Position numbers and translations under genes: made by a program. A DNA stretch of 64,000 nt from CAVPNY01 sp963706905 (GTDB lineage: Bacteria > Chloroflexota > Anaerolineae > Anaerolineales > UBA4823). The DNA lies in contig CAVPNY010000009.1 of NCBI GenBank assembly GCA_963706905.1, forward strand, positions 124,001 through 188,000, in the 5' to 3' direction. A model generated the notes under the pieces. It was not told where the DNA came from. It saw only the letters and a program-made list of their open reading frames with translations, and made no database searches. How positions within the stretch are numbered: the stretch's first letter is position 1; each line of letters opens with the position of its first letter. Shown in pieces: positions 1 to 8,969 of the stretch.

Positions 1-349
1 CATCGTAAGAGATATTACCCTGCTCCAGGCTTTCCAACACCTTGCGCCGCTCATCATCTGACATGCGGATAGGTTCCTCGCCGCCAGGTTCATAGCCCAG
101 GGCGCGAATGACTTCGTGCAGGCGGTTGCGGATGGTCGGGTACGACAATCCAATCTCGTCTTCCATGCGATTAATCTTGCCCTCGCAGCGCACGAACGTC
201 TCCACAAAACTGAGCTGGTCCGGGGTCAGCCGCTCGAAAGCGCCAGAAACGAAACGGCCTTCATAAGTCGTATCACATTCCTGGCAATGCAGGCGGGTGA
301 CCACAACTTCACCACCGCACAGGGGACATTTATGGGGTAAGGTCTGCAT
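1..349 (-). CDS. DUF2089 family protein, 3'-truncated by window edge
   Basis: Translation of the minus strand gives a protein starting MQTLPHKCPLCGGEVVVTRL, with a CxxC...CxxC zinc-ribbon-like N-terminus (Cys at about 8, 11, 22 and 25). A helical region follows containing ERLTPDQLSFVETFVRC and GLSYPTIRNRLHEVIRALGY, the hallmark of DUF2089: a zinc ribbon plus a winged-helix-like segment. The ATG at 349 is preceded by AAGGAC. The reading frame runs off the left edge without a stop, so the C-terminus is missing. Members of the family are probably DNA-binding regulators, but no specific role is established. A perfect palindrome lies about 130 bp upstream and could be its operator, which is inference. 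Confidence 0.8.
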   Translation of the reverse strand, partial: MQTLPHKCPLCGGEVVVTRLHCQECDTTYEGRFVSGAFERLTPDQLSFVETFVRCEGKINRMEDEIGLSYPTIRNRLHEVIRALGYEPGGEEPIRMSDDERRKVLESLEQGNISYD

Positions 350-476
350 AGCTCATGTCCTTCTTAAAGTTTAGGCACACGAACCCGGAAACCCGAGATG
401 AAGTCTCGAAAATCCAGGTTGTTTCTCTTCTATATTCGATATTATAGTCAATATAAGAAATTTGTCAAGAGACTAT

Positions 477-505
477 TTTCAATATTATCAAATATAATAT
501 TGAAA
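477..505. promoter_or_regulatory. Perfect 12-bp inverted repeat, candidate operator
   Basis: TTTCAATATTAT (477-488) and ATAATATTGAAA (494-505) are exact reverse complements separated by 5 nt. They sit in a very AT-rich stretch between the DUF2089 gene and the end of the LysM/M23 array. There is no T-tract typical of a terminator, and the symmetry fits a dimeric repressor site. A looser related element with ATATT half-sites lies at about 430-455. The regulator is unknown. Confidence 0.55.
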
Positions 506-574
506 TTATTTATATTTTGATACTGACTTTTGAGATTTTTGATTGCCCCCAACTCAAGCTCTATTCCAGACCCG

Positions 575-2092
575 TTATTCTCTCTCTCCTGCAGTGATGA
601 AGCTGGGCTGGTTAGAGCACACACAGGCGGTCACCGTGCGACCAAAGCGCGTCAGAGTTCCCAGATAAGGCACAGCGCCATTATGGGCTACCCAACCTTC
701 CAAATTGAAGGCCAGCGGTCCCTCTGCCAGGATCCATTCGCCGTTGTATAGGCGAGCAATATGGACGTGCGTCCCAGTGCTGGTGCCGCCTTCACAAGAG
801 GGGTGCCCTAACGGTTGTCCGGCTTCTACCTCCGTCCCTACTACCGCCCGACCTTCAGTTGCCAAATGCAGGTAGAAGACCACCCAGCCCGTGCGCTCAT
901 CTCCATCTTTGTCCAGATCCAGAACGACAATACCCGGTTCGGAGCGGATTACCAGCCCGGGAGCAACCGCGGTGACCCATTCCTGGGATGGCACACAACC
1001 ACCTTTTACAGATGGCGGGGCAAAATCGATGGCCGCGAAAGGCGCCCCGGTTCCCCAGCCAGTGTGTGGTCCCCCGGTCAGCGCCCAAGTAGTGTCCACT
1101 TCGAAAGGAAGAAGAAAGGCTGGCTGAGTCAGACTGCCGGGGATGTGCGGCTGGTCCGCCTGCCAGGGATCACCAAAGAGGGTCTGGTATGTACTGGCAA
1201 CACCACCTGGGCCAGTCGCTTGGTGATACTTCTCGGGTGGGTAAAGCAATGAAAAATAATACTGCAGGGCGACGGTGGCTGCGTTTTGCCAGGGATCAGG
1301 CCGCTCGAGGCTGCCATCTTGTAGAGTGATAGATTGTAATTCCCCACTGCGCCAGGGGTAATATCCGTTGTTAAGCCTATTTGCCGCCAATACTAATTGA
1401 AGGTAGAGACCATGATACTTGCGGTCGACCATCTCCAAGGGGTAAACCGTGCTCTGCTCCGGCAAGTCTGGCTGGCTTAGCGCCCCAGCTTGGAATTCCA
1501 GCAAAGCAAGCATCAGGCGCGGGCTGACACCGAAATTGCGCGCCACCAGGTCGATGATCTCCGCACCGCTGCGATTAGCATCGGCAGCGTATTCACGATA
1601 CCCGTTCAACCAGCCCGGCCACTGGTCGACGAAGGCCTGTGTATCAAATTCCACCTGCGCTGGCCCGTTGATAAACAGGCTGTCTGGCAAGATCTGGAAG
1701 GAGGAGCCCCACAGCGGCTCGTAGTAAATCGGGATTTTCATTGGCATCCCCGGTGGGAGCGTGGTGACATCCAGAGGAATGATCGGATTAGCCTGGCGGA
1801 TCTCATCGATACTCGTATTGAAGCGTACCGCCAGAGCCGGCATATTGTCACCGGTCTGGACTGTGTAATCTACCAACTCACCTGGAGAGTAAGGCGGACG
1901 AGTTGGCAAAGGAGTCACCTCAGGGGCAATCTCCTGAACACTTTGATCAAGCGGGGTGGTTAAGGCAGCCTGAGCGGCAGGCATCACCACAGGCGCGGGC
2001 TGGCAGGCGCTCAAAGCCACACCAGCTAACCAAAAGGCGGCAATCCAGGCACTGACAATGGGCAGTCGTTTATTGAAGAATCGATGAAACAT
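575..2092 (-). CDS. LysM/M23-family metallopeptidase lipoprotein (paralog 1)
   Basis: This is a 505-aa secreted peptidoglycan hydrolase candidate. The signal peptide ends in a clean lipobox, LSAC, with the lipidated Cys at residue 30. A LysM domain (about 75-121, YTVQTGDNMPALAVRF) is followed by a conserved helical domain (about 150-310) and a C-terminal M23 domain (about 340-450). Likely zinc ligands and catalytic residues are visible: His343 (GGPH), Asp356 (AIDFAPP), His409 (FYLHL) and the HVH pair 442/444. It is the last and most diverged of four tandem paralogs, 61 bp after the preceding one, and probably sits on the outer face of the membrane trimming peptidoglycan cross-links. Confidence 0.88.
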   Translation of the reverse strand: MFHRFFNKRLPIVSAWIAAFWLAGVALSACQPAPVVMPAAQAALTTPLDQSVQEIAPEVTPLPTRPPYSPGELVDYTVQTGDNMPALAVRFNTSIDEIRQANPIIPLDVTTLPPGMPMKIPIYYEPLWGSSFQILPDSLFINGPAQVEFDTQAFVDQWPGWLNGYREYAADANRSGAEIIDLVARNFGVSPRLMLALLEFQAGALSQPDLPEQSTVYPLEMVDRKYHGLYLQLVLAANRLNNGYYPWRSGELQSITLQDGSLERPDPWQNAATVALQYYFSLLYPPEKYHQATGPGGVASTYQTLFGDPWQADQPHIPGSLTQPAFLLPFEVDTTWALTGGPHTGWGTGAPFAAIDFAPPSVKGGCVPSQEWVTAVAPGLVIRSEPGIVVLDLDKDGDERTGWVVFYLHLATEGRAVVGTEVEAGQPLGHPSCEGGTSTGTHVHIARLYNGEWILAEGPLAFNLEGWVAHNGAVPYLGTLTRFGRTVTACVCSNQPSFITAGERE

Positions 2093-2153
2093 CTTAATCT
2101 GAGTAGGGATAATTGATAGCTGCGCGCCTCACCCCTGCCAGTATACCCGATCT

Positions 2154-3620
2154 TTATTCATCCCACCAAAAATCGCGCTGCAGACGAGTAGCCGGTAGAC
2201 CTGGTGAGATCGGGCGACTGATAAAGGAATCCGCGGGCGTGTAAGGGCTGGCTACAACCACCTGCCCTTCACGATTCAGGGTACCTTCATAAGGTCGGAA
2301 GCCAGTATGGGGAGTCCAGCCATCCATCTCGAAGGGCAGCGGACCAGCTGCTCCAATCCACTCGCCGTTATATTTACGAGCGATATGCAGGTGTGTGCCG
2401 CTTGCCGGTCCGCCCTCGCAGGAGGGATGCCCAATCAAGTCCCCTGCGTCCAGCCGAGTCCCTTGCTTTACACGATCCGAGCTCGCCACATGCATATAAA
2501 GGATCGCCCAACCGGTTTGCTCAAAGCCATCGCCGTCCAGGTCCAATACCACTGCCCCGAATTGGGAGCGGGCAACAACCCCACCAGCAACCGCCACAAT
2601 CCAGGCGCTGGAGGGAACACATCCTTCTTCAACACTGCCGGGGGCAAAATCCAGGGCTGCCAACGCTCCGGTGGTTTCCCAGGCTTTGTGAGGTCCGCTG
2701 GTAAATCCCCACACGGCCCCTGGAAAGAAGGGCAGATTCATATCAGGTTGAGCCAGCTTTGGCGGGTAGAGCGGCTCGACCTGGCTGGCGCGCTGCCATG
2801 GATCACCAAACATACGTTGGTATACAGCCCAAAAACCTGCATGAGGCTCGATCGCGGCTTGCCAGGCAGGGCGATCGACCAGTTGGGCGAGCGTGTACTC
2901 CAAAGCTACACTGCCGGCATTCAAGTCTGGAGCCAGAACAAAGGTAGAGCCATCCAATAATACCAAGTCCGTCAGCAGGCCGTTGCGCCAGCCATAATAA
3001 CCTATGGACAACTGGTTGACTACCCAGCCCAATTGGCGGTAAAGCCCACGCCGGATAGAAGATTCGATCCCCATCAGGAATTCTGGATTTTGCCCTGCGG
3101 GTAGTTCTCCCAGAACACACCCGCAACGGTACTCCAGCAACGCCAGCAGGAGGCGCGGATTGATCGAGTTCTCCAGTGCCACCCGGCTGACCACCTCCGC
3201 TGCGCTAGTCCAGCCAGTGCTGCGCAAATACTCGCGGTGGGTGCTCAAGAAGCCATCTGCCTGCTTGAGATACGCAGCGACATCAAAATCCCTGGCAGAT
3301 GGTGAATAAATCACTTCACTATCAGGCAACAGGCGAGCCGCCGGGGGAGTCGCGGCTGGAACGCCGCGGATGACCAACGCCTGTCCAGGCGAGAGCAATT
3401 GCTCTGCCGCAACAGGTGTCTCAAAGAGGATATCCTCCAGACGAACGCGATAACGGGCTGCCAGTGCGACCGGTGTGTCTCCCGCCTGGGTGTAGTAAAT
3501 GTATTCAGGCGCGCTTGGCTGGGCAGACCCCCTGACAGGGATCAGGATCACAAGCAAGCCAAGCAGAGCTAAGAAGCCCTGTCTTGAAAGAAAGTGATAA
3601 GACCGGATGGTGACGCCCAT
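2154..3620 (-). CDS. LysM/M23-family metallopeptidase (paralog 2)
   Basis: The ATG at 3620 (MGVTIRSYHF) lies 28 bp after the stop of the upstream paralog. A longer frame to 3725 would overlap that gene and lacks a signal-like start, so I prefer 3620. The product has an N-terminal hydrophobic segment (FLALLGLLVILIPVRG), a LysM repeat (YYTQAGDTPVALAARYRV), the shared middle domain with NPRLLLALLEYRCG, and an M23 domain with GPHKAWETTG, ALDFAPG, LYMHVA and GTHLHIARKYNGEW, so the metal site is intact. No lipobox is obvious, so it is probably secreted or anchored by the signal sequence. Confidence 0.87.
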   Translation of the reverse strand: MGVTIRSYHFLSRQGFLALLGLLVILIPVRGSAQPSAPEYIYYTQAGDTPVALAARYRVRLEDILFETPVAAEQLLSPGQALVIRGVPAATPPAARLLPDSEVIYSPSARDFDVAAYLKQADGFLSTHREYLRSTGWTSAAEVVSRVALENSINPRLLLALLEYRCGCVLGELPAGQNPEFLMGIESSIRRGLYRQLGWVVNQLSIGYYGWRNGLLTDLVLLDGSTFVLAPDLNAGSVALEYTLAQLVDRPAWQAAIEPHAGFWAVYQRMFGDPWQRASQVEPLYPPKLAQPDMNLPFFPGAVWGFTSGPHKAWETTGALAALDFAPGSVEEGCVPSSAWIVAVAGGVVARSQFGAVVLDLDGDGFEQTGWAILYMHVASSDRVKQGTRLDAGDLIGHPSCEGGPASGTHLHIARKYNGEWIGAAGPLPFEMDGWTPHTGFRPYEGTLNREGQVVVASPYTPADSFISRPISPGLPATRLQRDFWWDE

Positions 3621-3648
3621 GCTGGTCGAAACCCTGCTGACAAATGCT

Positions 3649-5241
3649 CTAAGGATCGTCGCTGCGCCGGGTAATTTGCGAAGCGGACGGACTGACCGGG
3701 CTGGCCAGGATGGTTCTGTCACCACGCGTCAAGATACCCTGATAAGGCTTCTCTCCCGCGTGCACCTGCCAACCGCTGAGCACAAACGGCAAGGGGCCAT
3801 CTGCGACGATCCACTCCCCATTATATTTGCGCGCCATGTGAATGTGAGTCCCGGTAGAAAAACCGCCTTCGCACGAGGCGTGACCGAGAGAATCTCCAGC
3901 CTCTACCCAGGTTCCGGCTGGGATGCGCCCTTTCTCGGCAATGTGTAGGTAGATCAGCACCCAGCCAGTTTGCTCGCGCCCATCGCCATCCAAGTCCAAC
4001 GAAACCACGCCATGATCGGAACGCACAACCAGGCCCGGAGCGGAGGCCACGGTGAAAACATTCGTCTCGACACAACCCGGGGTTATGCTGCCTGGAGCGA
4101 AGTCTATCGCCGCCCAGGCGCCATCGCGTTCCCATGCCCCGTGCGGGCCACCAGTAAATCCCCAAACCTGACCGACCGTGAAGGGCAAGCTCAAGTCTGG
4201 TTGAGCCAGATCTGGCGGGTAGAGCGGCTCAACTTGCTGAGAGCGCACCCAGGGACTTCCGAACATCTGCTCGTAAAACGCCGGGAATCCATTGACTGGA
4301 TCGAGAGTCTCAAGCCATTCCTGGCTATCGAAAAATTGGGCAAAATAATACTGTAAGGCGGCTGTGCCAGAGTTCAGGTCGGGAGCCAGACGGGCGGTTA
4401 TACCGTCTGAAAACTCGATCTCAGTCAAGCGCCCTTCTCGCCATCCATAATACCCGATCGATAATTGATTCAACGCCCAGGTGAGCTGCTTGTACAAGCC
4501 CTTCTCCGACGGATCTATATAACCCAGGGGGTATTCGTTGTTCTTTGCATCCGCTGGTCGCCCATATACCCAGTTGCTCTGGAATTCCAGTAAGGCGAGC
4601 AGAAGGCGAGGGTTGATTGAGTTTTCGATAGCAACCCGCTTAACAACATCCGCGCCGCTGGTCATACCGGTACTCATCAAGAATTGTTTATACTCACCGA
4701 GAAAACCGCCCGCCTCCTCGACGTACGCGTCCACATCAAAATCCATCGCCGAAGGTGAAAATACCACCTCACTATCCGGGATCAAATGCTGTGAGGAGGT
4801 CGTGTTTGCGAGACGATTGGGAATGATCAGGAGCTGCCCAGGGTTGAGTAAAGCTGTTTCAGGTATGGGCTCAGGTGAATCAACCTCCTCCGGTTTGACT
4901 CCGTACCGCACCGCCACCACTGGCAGGGTATCTCCAGCCTGGGTGTAATACAAGATTGGCGTCGTATTGACCGGCGGTTGGGTCTCGGTTGGCGTCAGAG
5001 TCGGCTCAATGGTTGGCGGAGTAGAGGTTGGGGCCGGGTCTTCTGGCAGGGTGGTCGACGTCGCTGTAACTGGATCGAATTCGACTGGAAGAGTTTCCGG
5101 ATCAAATGTATTGGTTGGAATATTCTCGGATCCAGGCGGCGTGAAATATGGCACTTCGGCAGCACGCGGCGAAAGAGCACACGCCAGGCTAGTAGCCAAC
5201 AGGAGTAAACCAGCGATAAAGTACCTGAGCGAGACTCGCAT
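3649..5241 (-). CDS. LysM/M23-family metallopeptidase, probable lipoprotein (paralog 3)
   Basis: The ATG at 5241 (MRVSLRYFIAG) starts 10 bp beyond the stop of the next paralog upstream. Alternatives at 5268 and a TTG at 5298 would overlap that gene. A hydrophobic signal (IAGLLLLATSLAC) ends in an imperfect lipobox, SLAC. A long Pro/Thr-rich linker (PTSTPPTIEPTLTPTETQPP) leads to a LysM domain (YYTQAGDTLPVVAVRYGV), the shared middle domain (SINPRLLLALLEFQSNW) and an intact M23 domain (GPHGAWERDG, AIDFAPG, IYLHIA, GTHIHMARKYNGEW). The linker suggests the catalytic module is held away from the membrane. Confidence 0.88.
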   Translation of the reverse strand: MRVSLRYFIAGLLLLATSLACALSPRAAEVPYFTPPGSENIPTNTFDPETLPVEFDPVTATSTTLPEDPAPTSTPPTIEPTLTPTETQPPVNTTPILYYTQAGDTLPVVAVRYGVKPEEVDSPEPIPETALLNPGQLLIIPNRLANTTSSQHLIPDSEVVFSPSAMDFDVDAYVEEAGGFLGEYKQFLMSTGMTSGADVVKRVAIENSINPRLLLALLEFQSNWVYGRPADAKNNEYPLGYIDPSEKGLYKQLTWALNQLSIGYYGWREGRLTEIEFSDGITARLAPDLNSGTAALQYYFAQFFDSQEWLETLDPVNGFPAFYEQMFGSPWVRSQQVEPLYPPDLAQPDLSLPFTVGQVWGFTGGPHGAWERDGAWAAIDFAPGSITPGCVETNVFTVASAPGLVVRSDHGVVSLDLDGDGREQTGWVLIYLHIAEKGRIPAGTWVEAGDSLGHASCEGGFSTGTHIHMARKYNGEWIVADGPLPFVLSGWQVHAGEKPYQGILTRGDRTILASPVSPSASQITRRSDDP

Positions 5242-5251
5242 CGGTCGATGT

Positions 5252-6796
5252 TTACCGTTCAATGGCATTTGCAGAACTACTACCCTCCCAGGCTTCAATG
5301 GTTTTCCCGTTTCGTTTCAGGTAGCCATCATACTCACTGCCTGTTCCAACTGATTTCCAGCCATCCAGATTAAAAGGTAGAGTCTGGTCTGCCGGGATCC
5401 ATTCCCCATTATAACGGCGCGCCAGGTGAACATGGGTGCCAGTCGAAACCCCCCCTTCGCACGAAGGATGACCAACCGGCTCACCAGCTTTCAAGAAAGT
5501 CCCCTCTCGGACCCGATCTCGACTCTCAATATGCATATACAGCACCGTCCAGCCGGTCTGCTCAAATCCATCAGCATCCAGATCCTGGACAACTGCCCCG
5601 TCCCCAGTGCGGACGATCAACCCATCGGCGACAGCTACAACCCAGGCTTCGCTTTGAACGCAGCCGAGGGCATCCCCCGGCGGTGCGAAATCCAGGGCAG
5701 CCCAGGCTGATCCACTTCCCCACCCACCATGGGGGCCTCCCGTAAATGCCCAGGACTGATCAGGTTCAAAGGGCAATTGGAGCTTTGGTTGCTTTAAATC
5801 CGCGGGGAGCAGTGGCTCAATTGCCGAATGAAACGGATATCCGAACAACTGGTTATAGGTGGCGAACAGGCCAGTTTCTGAAACAGCTTTCTTCCAATCC
5901 TCTCGACCCAGCAATTGGGCAAAATAATGCTGGACACCGGCTGTGCCAGCATTAATCGTAGGGTCTATCGAGATTACGCTGCCATCTGCCAGATCCCATA
6001 CTGGCACTCCATTCACCCGCCACAAATAATACCCCCGGTTAAGCTGGTTAGCAGCCCAGGCAAGTTGTCTGTACAAACCTGCCCTCAATGGCTCTGCAAT
6101 ACCCATGGGAAACTCCAGGCTATCTTCTTCTGGTTGGACGTTCGTCACCCAACCGCTCTGGTATTCCAGAACTGCTAAAAGAAGGCGCGGATTGATCGAG
6201 TATTCCTGAGCGACGCGCTCGACGATCTTTACCCCGCTCAGATTACGCTCATTAACCTCTTCCCGATATTTTGCCAGATAACCAGCCTGCTCCTGAACAA
6301 AGCGTGCCAGATCGAAATCGACACTGGAAGGGCTGTAGATCAGCTCTGCATCCGGGATCACTTTGAAAGCCGGTCCATTCTCATCCGGCTGCGCGGGAGG
6401 AATCACTAACGTCTGCCCTGGCTCCAAGAGATCCGGAGAGGATAGATCATTGGCTTCAATAATTGCTGCCACACTGACCATGTAGCGTTGAGCAATACTC
6501 TGTAAATAATCTCCGGCTTGAACAACGTATTCCTCGGACTGGGTGCGGATCTCAGGCAAGGAATGGGGAGCGTCAGGAGTGGGTGTCAATTTCGGCATCT
6601 GGGTTGGTTCAATTGCAAGACCACCGATTGCCTGGACCGCTGCCTGGTCTTTTCCGGTGTCAGGGTCCGGATCTCCCCCGCCTGGCAGCCATTCGCTCGG
6701 ATCCAAGGTTGCAATTAATACACATGTGACCATTGAACTTAGCACAAATACAACCGCCAGGACGATCAGGGAAGGAGTTGCTAACCGACTAGCCAT
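5252..6796 (-). CDS. LysM/M23-family metallopeptidase, membrane-anchored (paralog 4, first in array)
   Basis: This 514-aa protein begins with an ATG at 6796. A single N-terminal membrane segment (LIVLAVVFVLSSMVTCVLIA) replaces the lipobox of its siblings. LysM (YVVQAGDYLQSIAQRYMV, about 93-140), the shared helical domain (YSINPRLLLAVLEYQSGW) and M23 (GPHGGWGSG, ALDFAPPG, LYMHIE, GTHVHLARRYNGEW) follow in the same order. It is the promoter-proximal gene of a four-gene run and is divergent from the sodium-pump operon across 266 bp. Family knowledge says M23 enzymes cleave peptide cross-bridges. Why four close copies are kept is unknown. Confidence 0.88.
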   Translation of the reverse strand: MASRLATPSLIVLAVVFVLSSMVTCVLIATLDPSEWLPGGGDPDPDTGKDQAAVQAIGGLAIEPTQMPKLTPTPDAPHSLPEIRTQSEEYVVQAGDYLQSIAQRYMVSVAAIIEANDLSSPDLLEPGQTLVIPPAQPDENGPAFKVIPDAELIYSPSSVDFDLARFVQEQAGYLAKYREEVNERNLSGVKIVERVAQEYSINPRLLLAVLEYQSGWVTNVQPEEDSLEFPMGIAEPLRAGLYRQLAWAANQLNRGYYLWRVNGVPVWDLADGSVISIDPTINAGTAGVQHYFAQLLGREDWKKAVSETGLFATYNQLFGYPFHSAIEPLLPADLKQPKLQLPFEPDQSWAFTGGPHGGWGSGSAWAALDFAPPGDALGCVQSEAWVVAVADGLIVRTGDGAVVQDLDADGFEQTGWTVLYMHIESRDRVREGTFLKAGEPVGHPSCEGGVSTGTHVHLARRYNGEWIPADQTLPFNLDGWKSVGTGSEYDGYLKRNGKTIEAWEGSSSANAIER

Positions 6797-6957
6797 TAAT
6801 TTGATTTTATCCTGAAAAAGGAGGCCTGAACGGCTTAATTTTCTCAGAATTTATTATAGAACGCGCCATGCAAGGTGACATTAGACACCCTGATCTAGAT
6901 GAAGAATAGATTATAGTTAATGTGTGAAATACTGCACGAGTTACCAGAGTAAATGAA

Positions 6958-7024
6958 TATAATCATTAAATCCTCATTTTGAGGGGTGCAATTAAGATGC
7001 CACACCTGACGACATTAAGTCAGG
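6958..7024 (+). promoter_or_regulatory. Putative promoter and leader hairpin before the decarboxylase operon
   Basis: A TATAAT hexamer at 6958-6963 is followed by a small CCTC/GAGG stem (6972-6984) and a perfect hairpin CCTGAC-8 nt-GTCAGG (7005-7024), about 40 bp before the mmdA start. No convincing -35 is seen. The remainder of the 266-bp divergent gap shows nothing else I can support. Confidence 0.35.
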
Positions 7025-7062
7025 CATATCCAGATGCTCTGACATAAGATAAGGATTACTGT

Positions 7063-8628
7063 ATGGATAAACCAGAACGTCAAGAAGACCCACGAATATT
7101 AGAACTGCGCGCCATGCGCGAGAAGGCCCGACTCGGTGGCGGAACAGAGCGGATCGATAAACAACATGCCAAGGGGAAACTCACCGCACGCGAGCGGCTG
7201 GATATACTCCTAGATCCAGGAACTTTCAATGAAATCGAACCTTTCATCATAGCATCGGTTGACGAGATGGAGATTGCTTCGGAGAAGTATCTAGGCGATG
7301 GCGTCGTCACCGGCTATGGGCAGATCGATGGGCGCACAGTTTATGCTTATGCACAAGATTTCACCATTTATGGCGGTACGCTCAGCGATATGCAAAGCCA
7401 TAAGATCTGCCGGGTTATGGACCTGGCATTGCGCAACGGTGCACCAATTATTGGCCTGATCGATTCGGGCGGAGCCCGCATACAGGAAGGCGTAAAAAGC
7501 CTGGGCGGATATGCAGAGATCTTCCGGCGCAATGCACAATACTCCGGGGTAATTCCCCAAATCAGCATTATGCTTGGCCCTTGCGCGGGCGGCGCGGCGT
7601 ATTCACCGGTTTTAACCGACATGATTATCATGGTCAAGAAGCATTCTTTTATGTTCTTGACCGGCCCCGAGGTGATCAAAGCCGTCACGGGTGAGATAGT
7701 GGATGTTGAGACTTTAGGCGGTGCGGATGTTCACGCCACCCTCAGCGGCACCGTCCACCTAACCACAGCGACTGAACAGGAAGCCCTGGCGTTATGCAGG
7801 CGTGTCTTGGGTTATTTCCCATCCAATAATGTTGAGAACCCGCCTTATCTGCCGACAACCGATAATCCACTGCGCATGGACGATGATCTGAATTCAATTG
7901 TGCCACTCGATCCGGTTGATCCTTATAGCATGCATACCGTCATAGAGAAAGTGGTTGATCAGGGCAGCTTTCTCGAATTACAACCGACCTGGGCAGAAAA
8001 CGCTATCACCGGGCTGGCGCGGATCGGCGGCCACAGCGTTGGAATCGTCTCACAAGAACCAAATGTCATGGCTGGGGTAATCGATATCGACGCTTCCGAC
8101 AAGATCACTCGCTTTGTGCGTATGTGCGATTGCTTCAATATTCCACTAGTCACCTTCGTCGACTCTCCTGGATTCCTACCAGGAATGGAACAAGAACAAC
8201 GCGGAATTATCCGCCATGGCGCCAAAGTGCTCTACGCTTATTCGGAGGCGACGGTACCCAAGATCAGCATCATCACCCGCAAAGCCTACGGCGGCGCGTA
8301 CGTGGTGATGAGCAGCAAATACCTGGGCACAGACGTGAATTATGCCTGGCCGAGTGCAGAGATTGCGGTGATGGGCGCGGAGGGCGCAGTCAATATCCTG
8401 TTTAGACGGCAAATAGATAGCGCCGATGATCCAGCTGCAGAGCGCAAACGACTGGCAGAAGAATACCGACAAAAATTCAATAATCCCTACCATGCAGCCA
8501 GTTCTGGTTATGTAGATGATGTAATCGAGCCACGCGAAACGCGCCCTAAAGTCATTGCATCACTGACTGCATTACACGATAAGTATGCATCCAGCCCACC
8601 CCGCAAACACGGCAATATTCCAGTCTGA
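7063..8628 (+). CDS. mmdA: Carboxyltransferase (alpha) subunit of Na+-pumping acyl-CoA decarboxylase, methylmalonyl-CoA decarboxylase type
   Basis: A 521-aa protein of the biotin-dependent carboxyltransferase family, with N and C crotonase-like halves (about 30-250 and 280-510). Diagnostic segments are DSGGARIQEGV (about 133-143), the glycine-rich LGPCAGGAAYSPVLTD (about 171-186) and RKAYGGAYVVMSSK in the C half. It moves the carboxyl group of a CoA-thioester (methylmalonyl-CoA most likely; propionyl- or glutaconyl-type substrates cannot be excluded) onto carrier-bound biotin. The ATG follows AAGGA. It overlaps the downstream gamma-type gene at CTGA and is followed by the biotin carrier and membrane beta subunit, which identifies the operon as a decarboxylase pump rather than an ATP-driven carboxylase, since no biotin carboxylase gene is present. 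Confidence 0.93.
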   Translation: MDKPERQEDPRILELRAMREKARLGGGTERIDKQHAKGKLTARERLDILLDPGTFNEIEPFIIASVDEMEIASEKYLGDGVVTGYGQIDGRTVYAYAQDFTIYGGTLSDMQSHKICRVMDLALRNGAPIIGLIDSGGARIQEGVKSLGGYAEIFRRNAQYSGVIPQISIMLGPCAGGAAYSPVLTDMIIMVKKHSFMFLTGPEVIKAVTGEIVDVETLGGADVHATLSGTVHLTTATEQEALALCRRVLGYFPSNNVENPPYLPTTDNPLRMDDDLNSIVPLDPVDPYSMHTVIEKVVDQGSFLELQPTWAENAITGLARIGGHSVGIVSQEPNVMAGVIDIDASDKITRFVRMCDCFNIPLVTFVDSPGFLPGMEQEQRGIIRHGAKVLYAYSEATVPKISIITRKAYGGAYVVMSSKYLGTDVNYAWPSAEIAVMGAEGAVNILFRRQIDSADDPAAERKRLAEEYRQKFNNPYHAASSGYVDDVIEPRETRPKVIASLTALHDKYASSPPRKHGNIPV

Positions 8629-8969
8629 AGCATACCGAGTATACAGAGCCTTTTATAAATCCTGATCTTTGGATTGCACTACAAATTACCCTGATCGGCA
8701 TGAGTGTTGTATTTGGCTGCATCCTGCTACTCTGGCTATTAATGACTTTACTGATGCGTTGGACATCCAGAGAGAGGAGTGCAGAGGCAGGACAGGAACT
8801 GCAAAATGAGCGAAAGCGACGCGCAGCTATCGCCGCAGTGTCGGTTGCCCTGGCGCACCAACCCAGCAGCAAACCGCAGCCATTTCCTCTGCCCCAGACA
8901 ACCATTGTTAGCGCCTGGCAGGCTGTGACGCGCGCCAATCACTTGAGAAGGCGAGGTCCGTTAAAATGA
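8625..8969 (+). CDS. OadG/gamma-type small membrane subunit of the sodium-pump decarboxylase
   Basis: The frame encodes LWIALQITLIGMSVVF followed by a hydrophobic stretch ending MTLLMRW, typical of the single N-terminal helix of OadG/MmdD-type gamma subunits, and then a basic, Pro/Gln-rich cytoplasmic tail. The first in-frame ATG (8700) falls in the middle of the membrane helix, so the true start must lie upstream. There the frame has no ATG, GTG or TTG, only CTG at 8625 (in the CTGA overlap with mmdA), ATA at 8655 or ATT at 8673. I choose CTG, giving about 114 aa and translational coupling. The stop overlaps the biotin carrier start (ATGA). Confidence 0.72.
   Translation: MKHTEYTEPFINPDLWIALQITLIGMSVVFGCILLLWLLMTLLMRWTSRERSAEAGQELQNERKRRAAIAAVSVALAHQPSSKPQPFPLPQTTIVSAWQAVTRANHLRRRGPLK

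Noticed and set aside
815..1252. Antisense open frames over the M23 genes (also 2307-2960 and others)
   Set aside because: They mirror the conserved codon pattern of real genes on the opposite strand and have no ribosome binding sites or recognisable domains.
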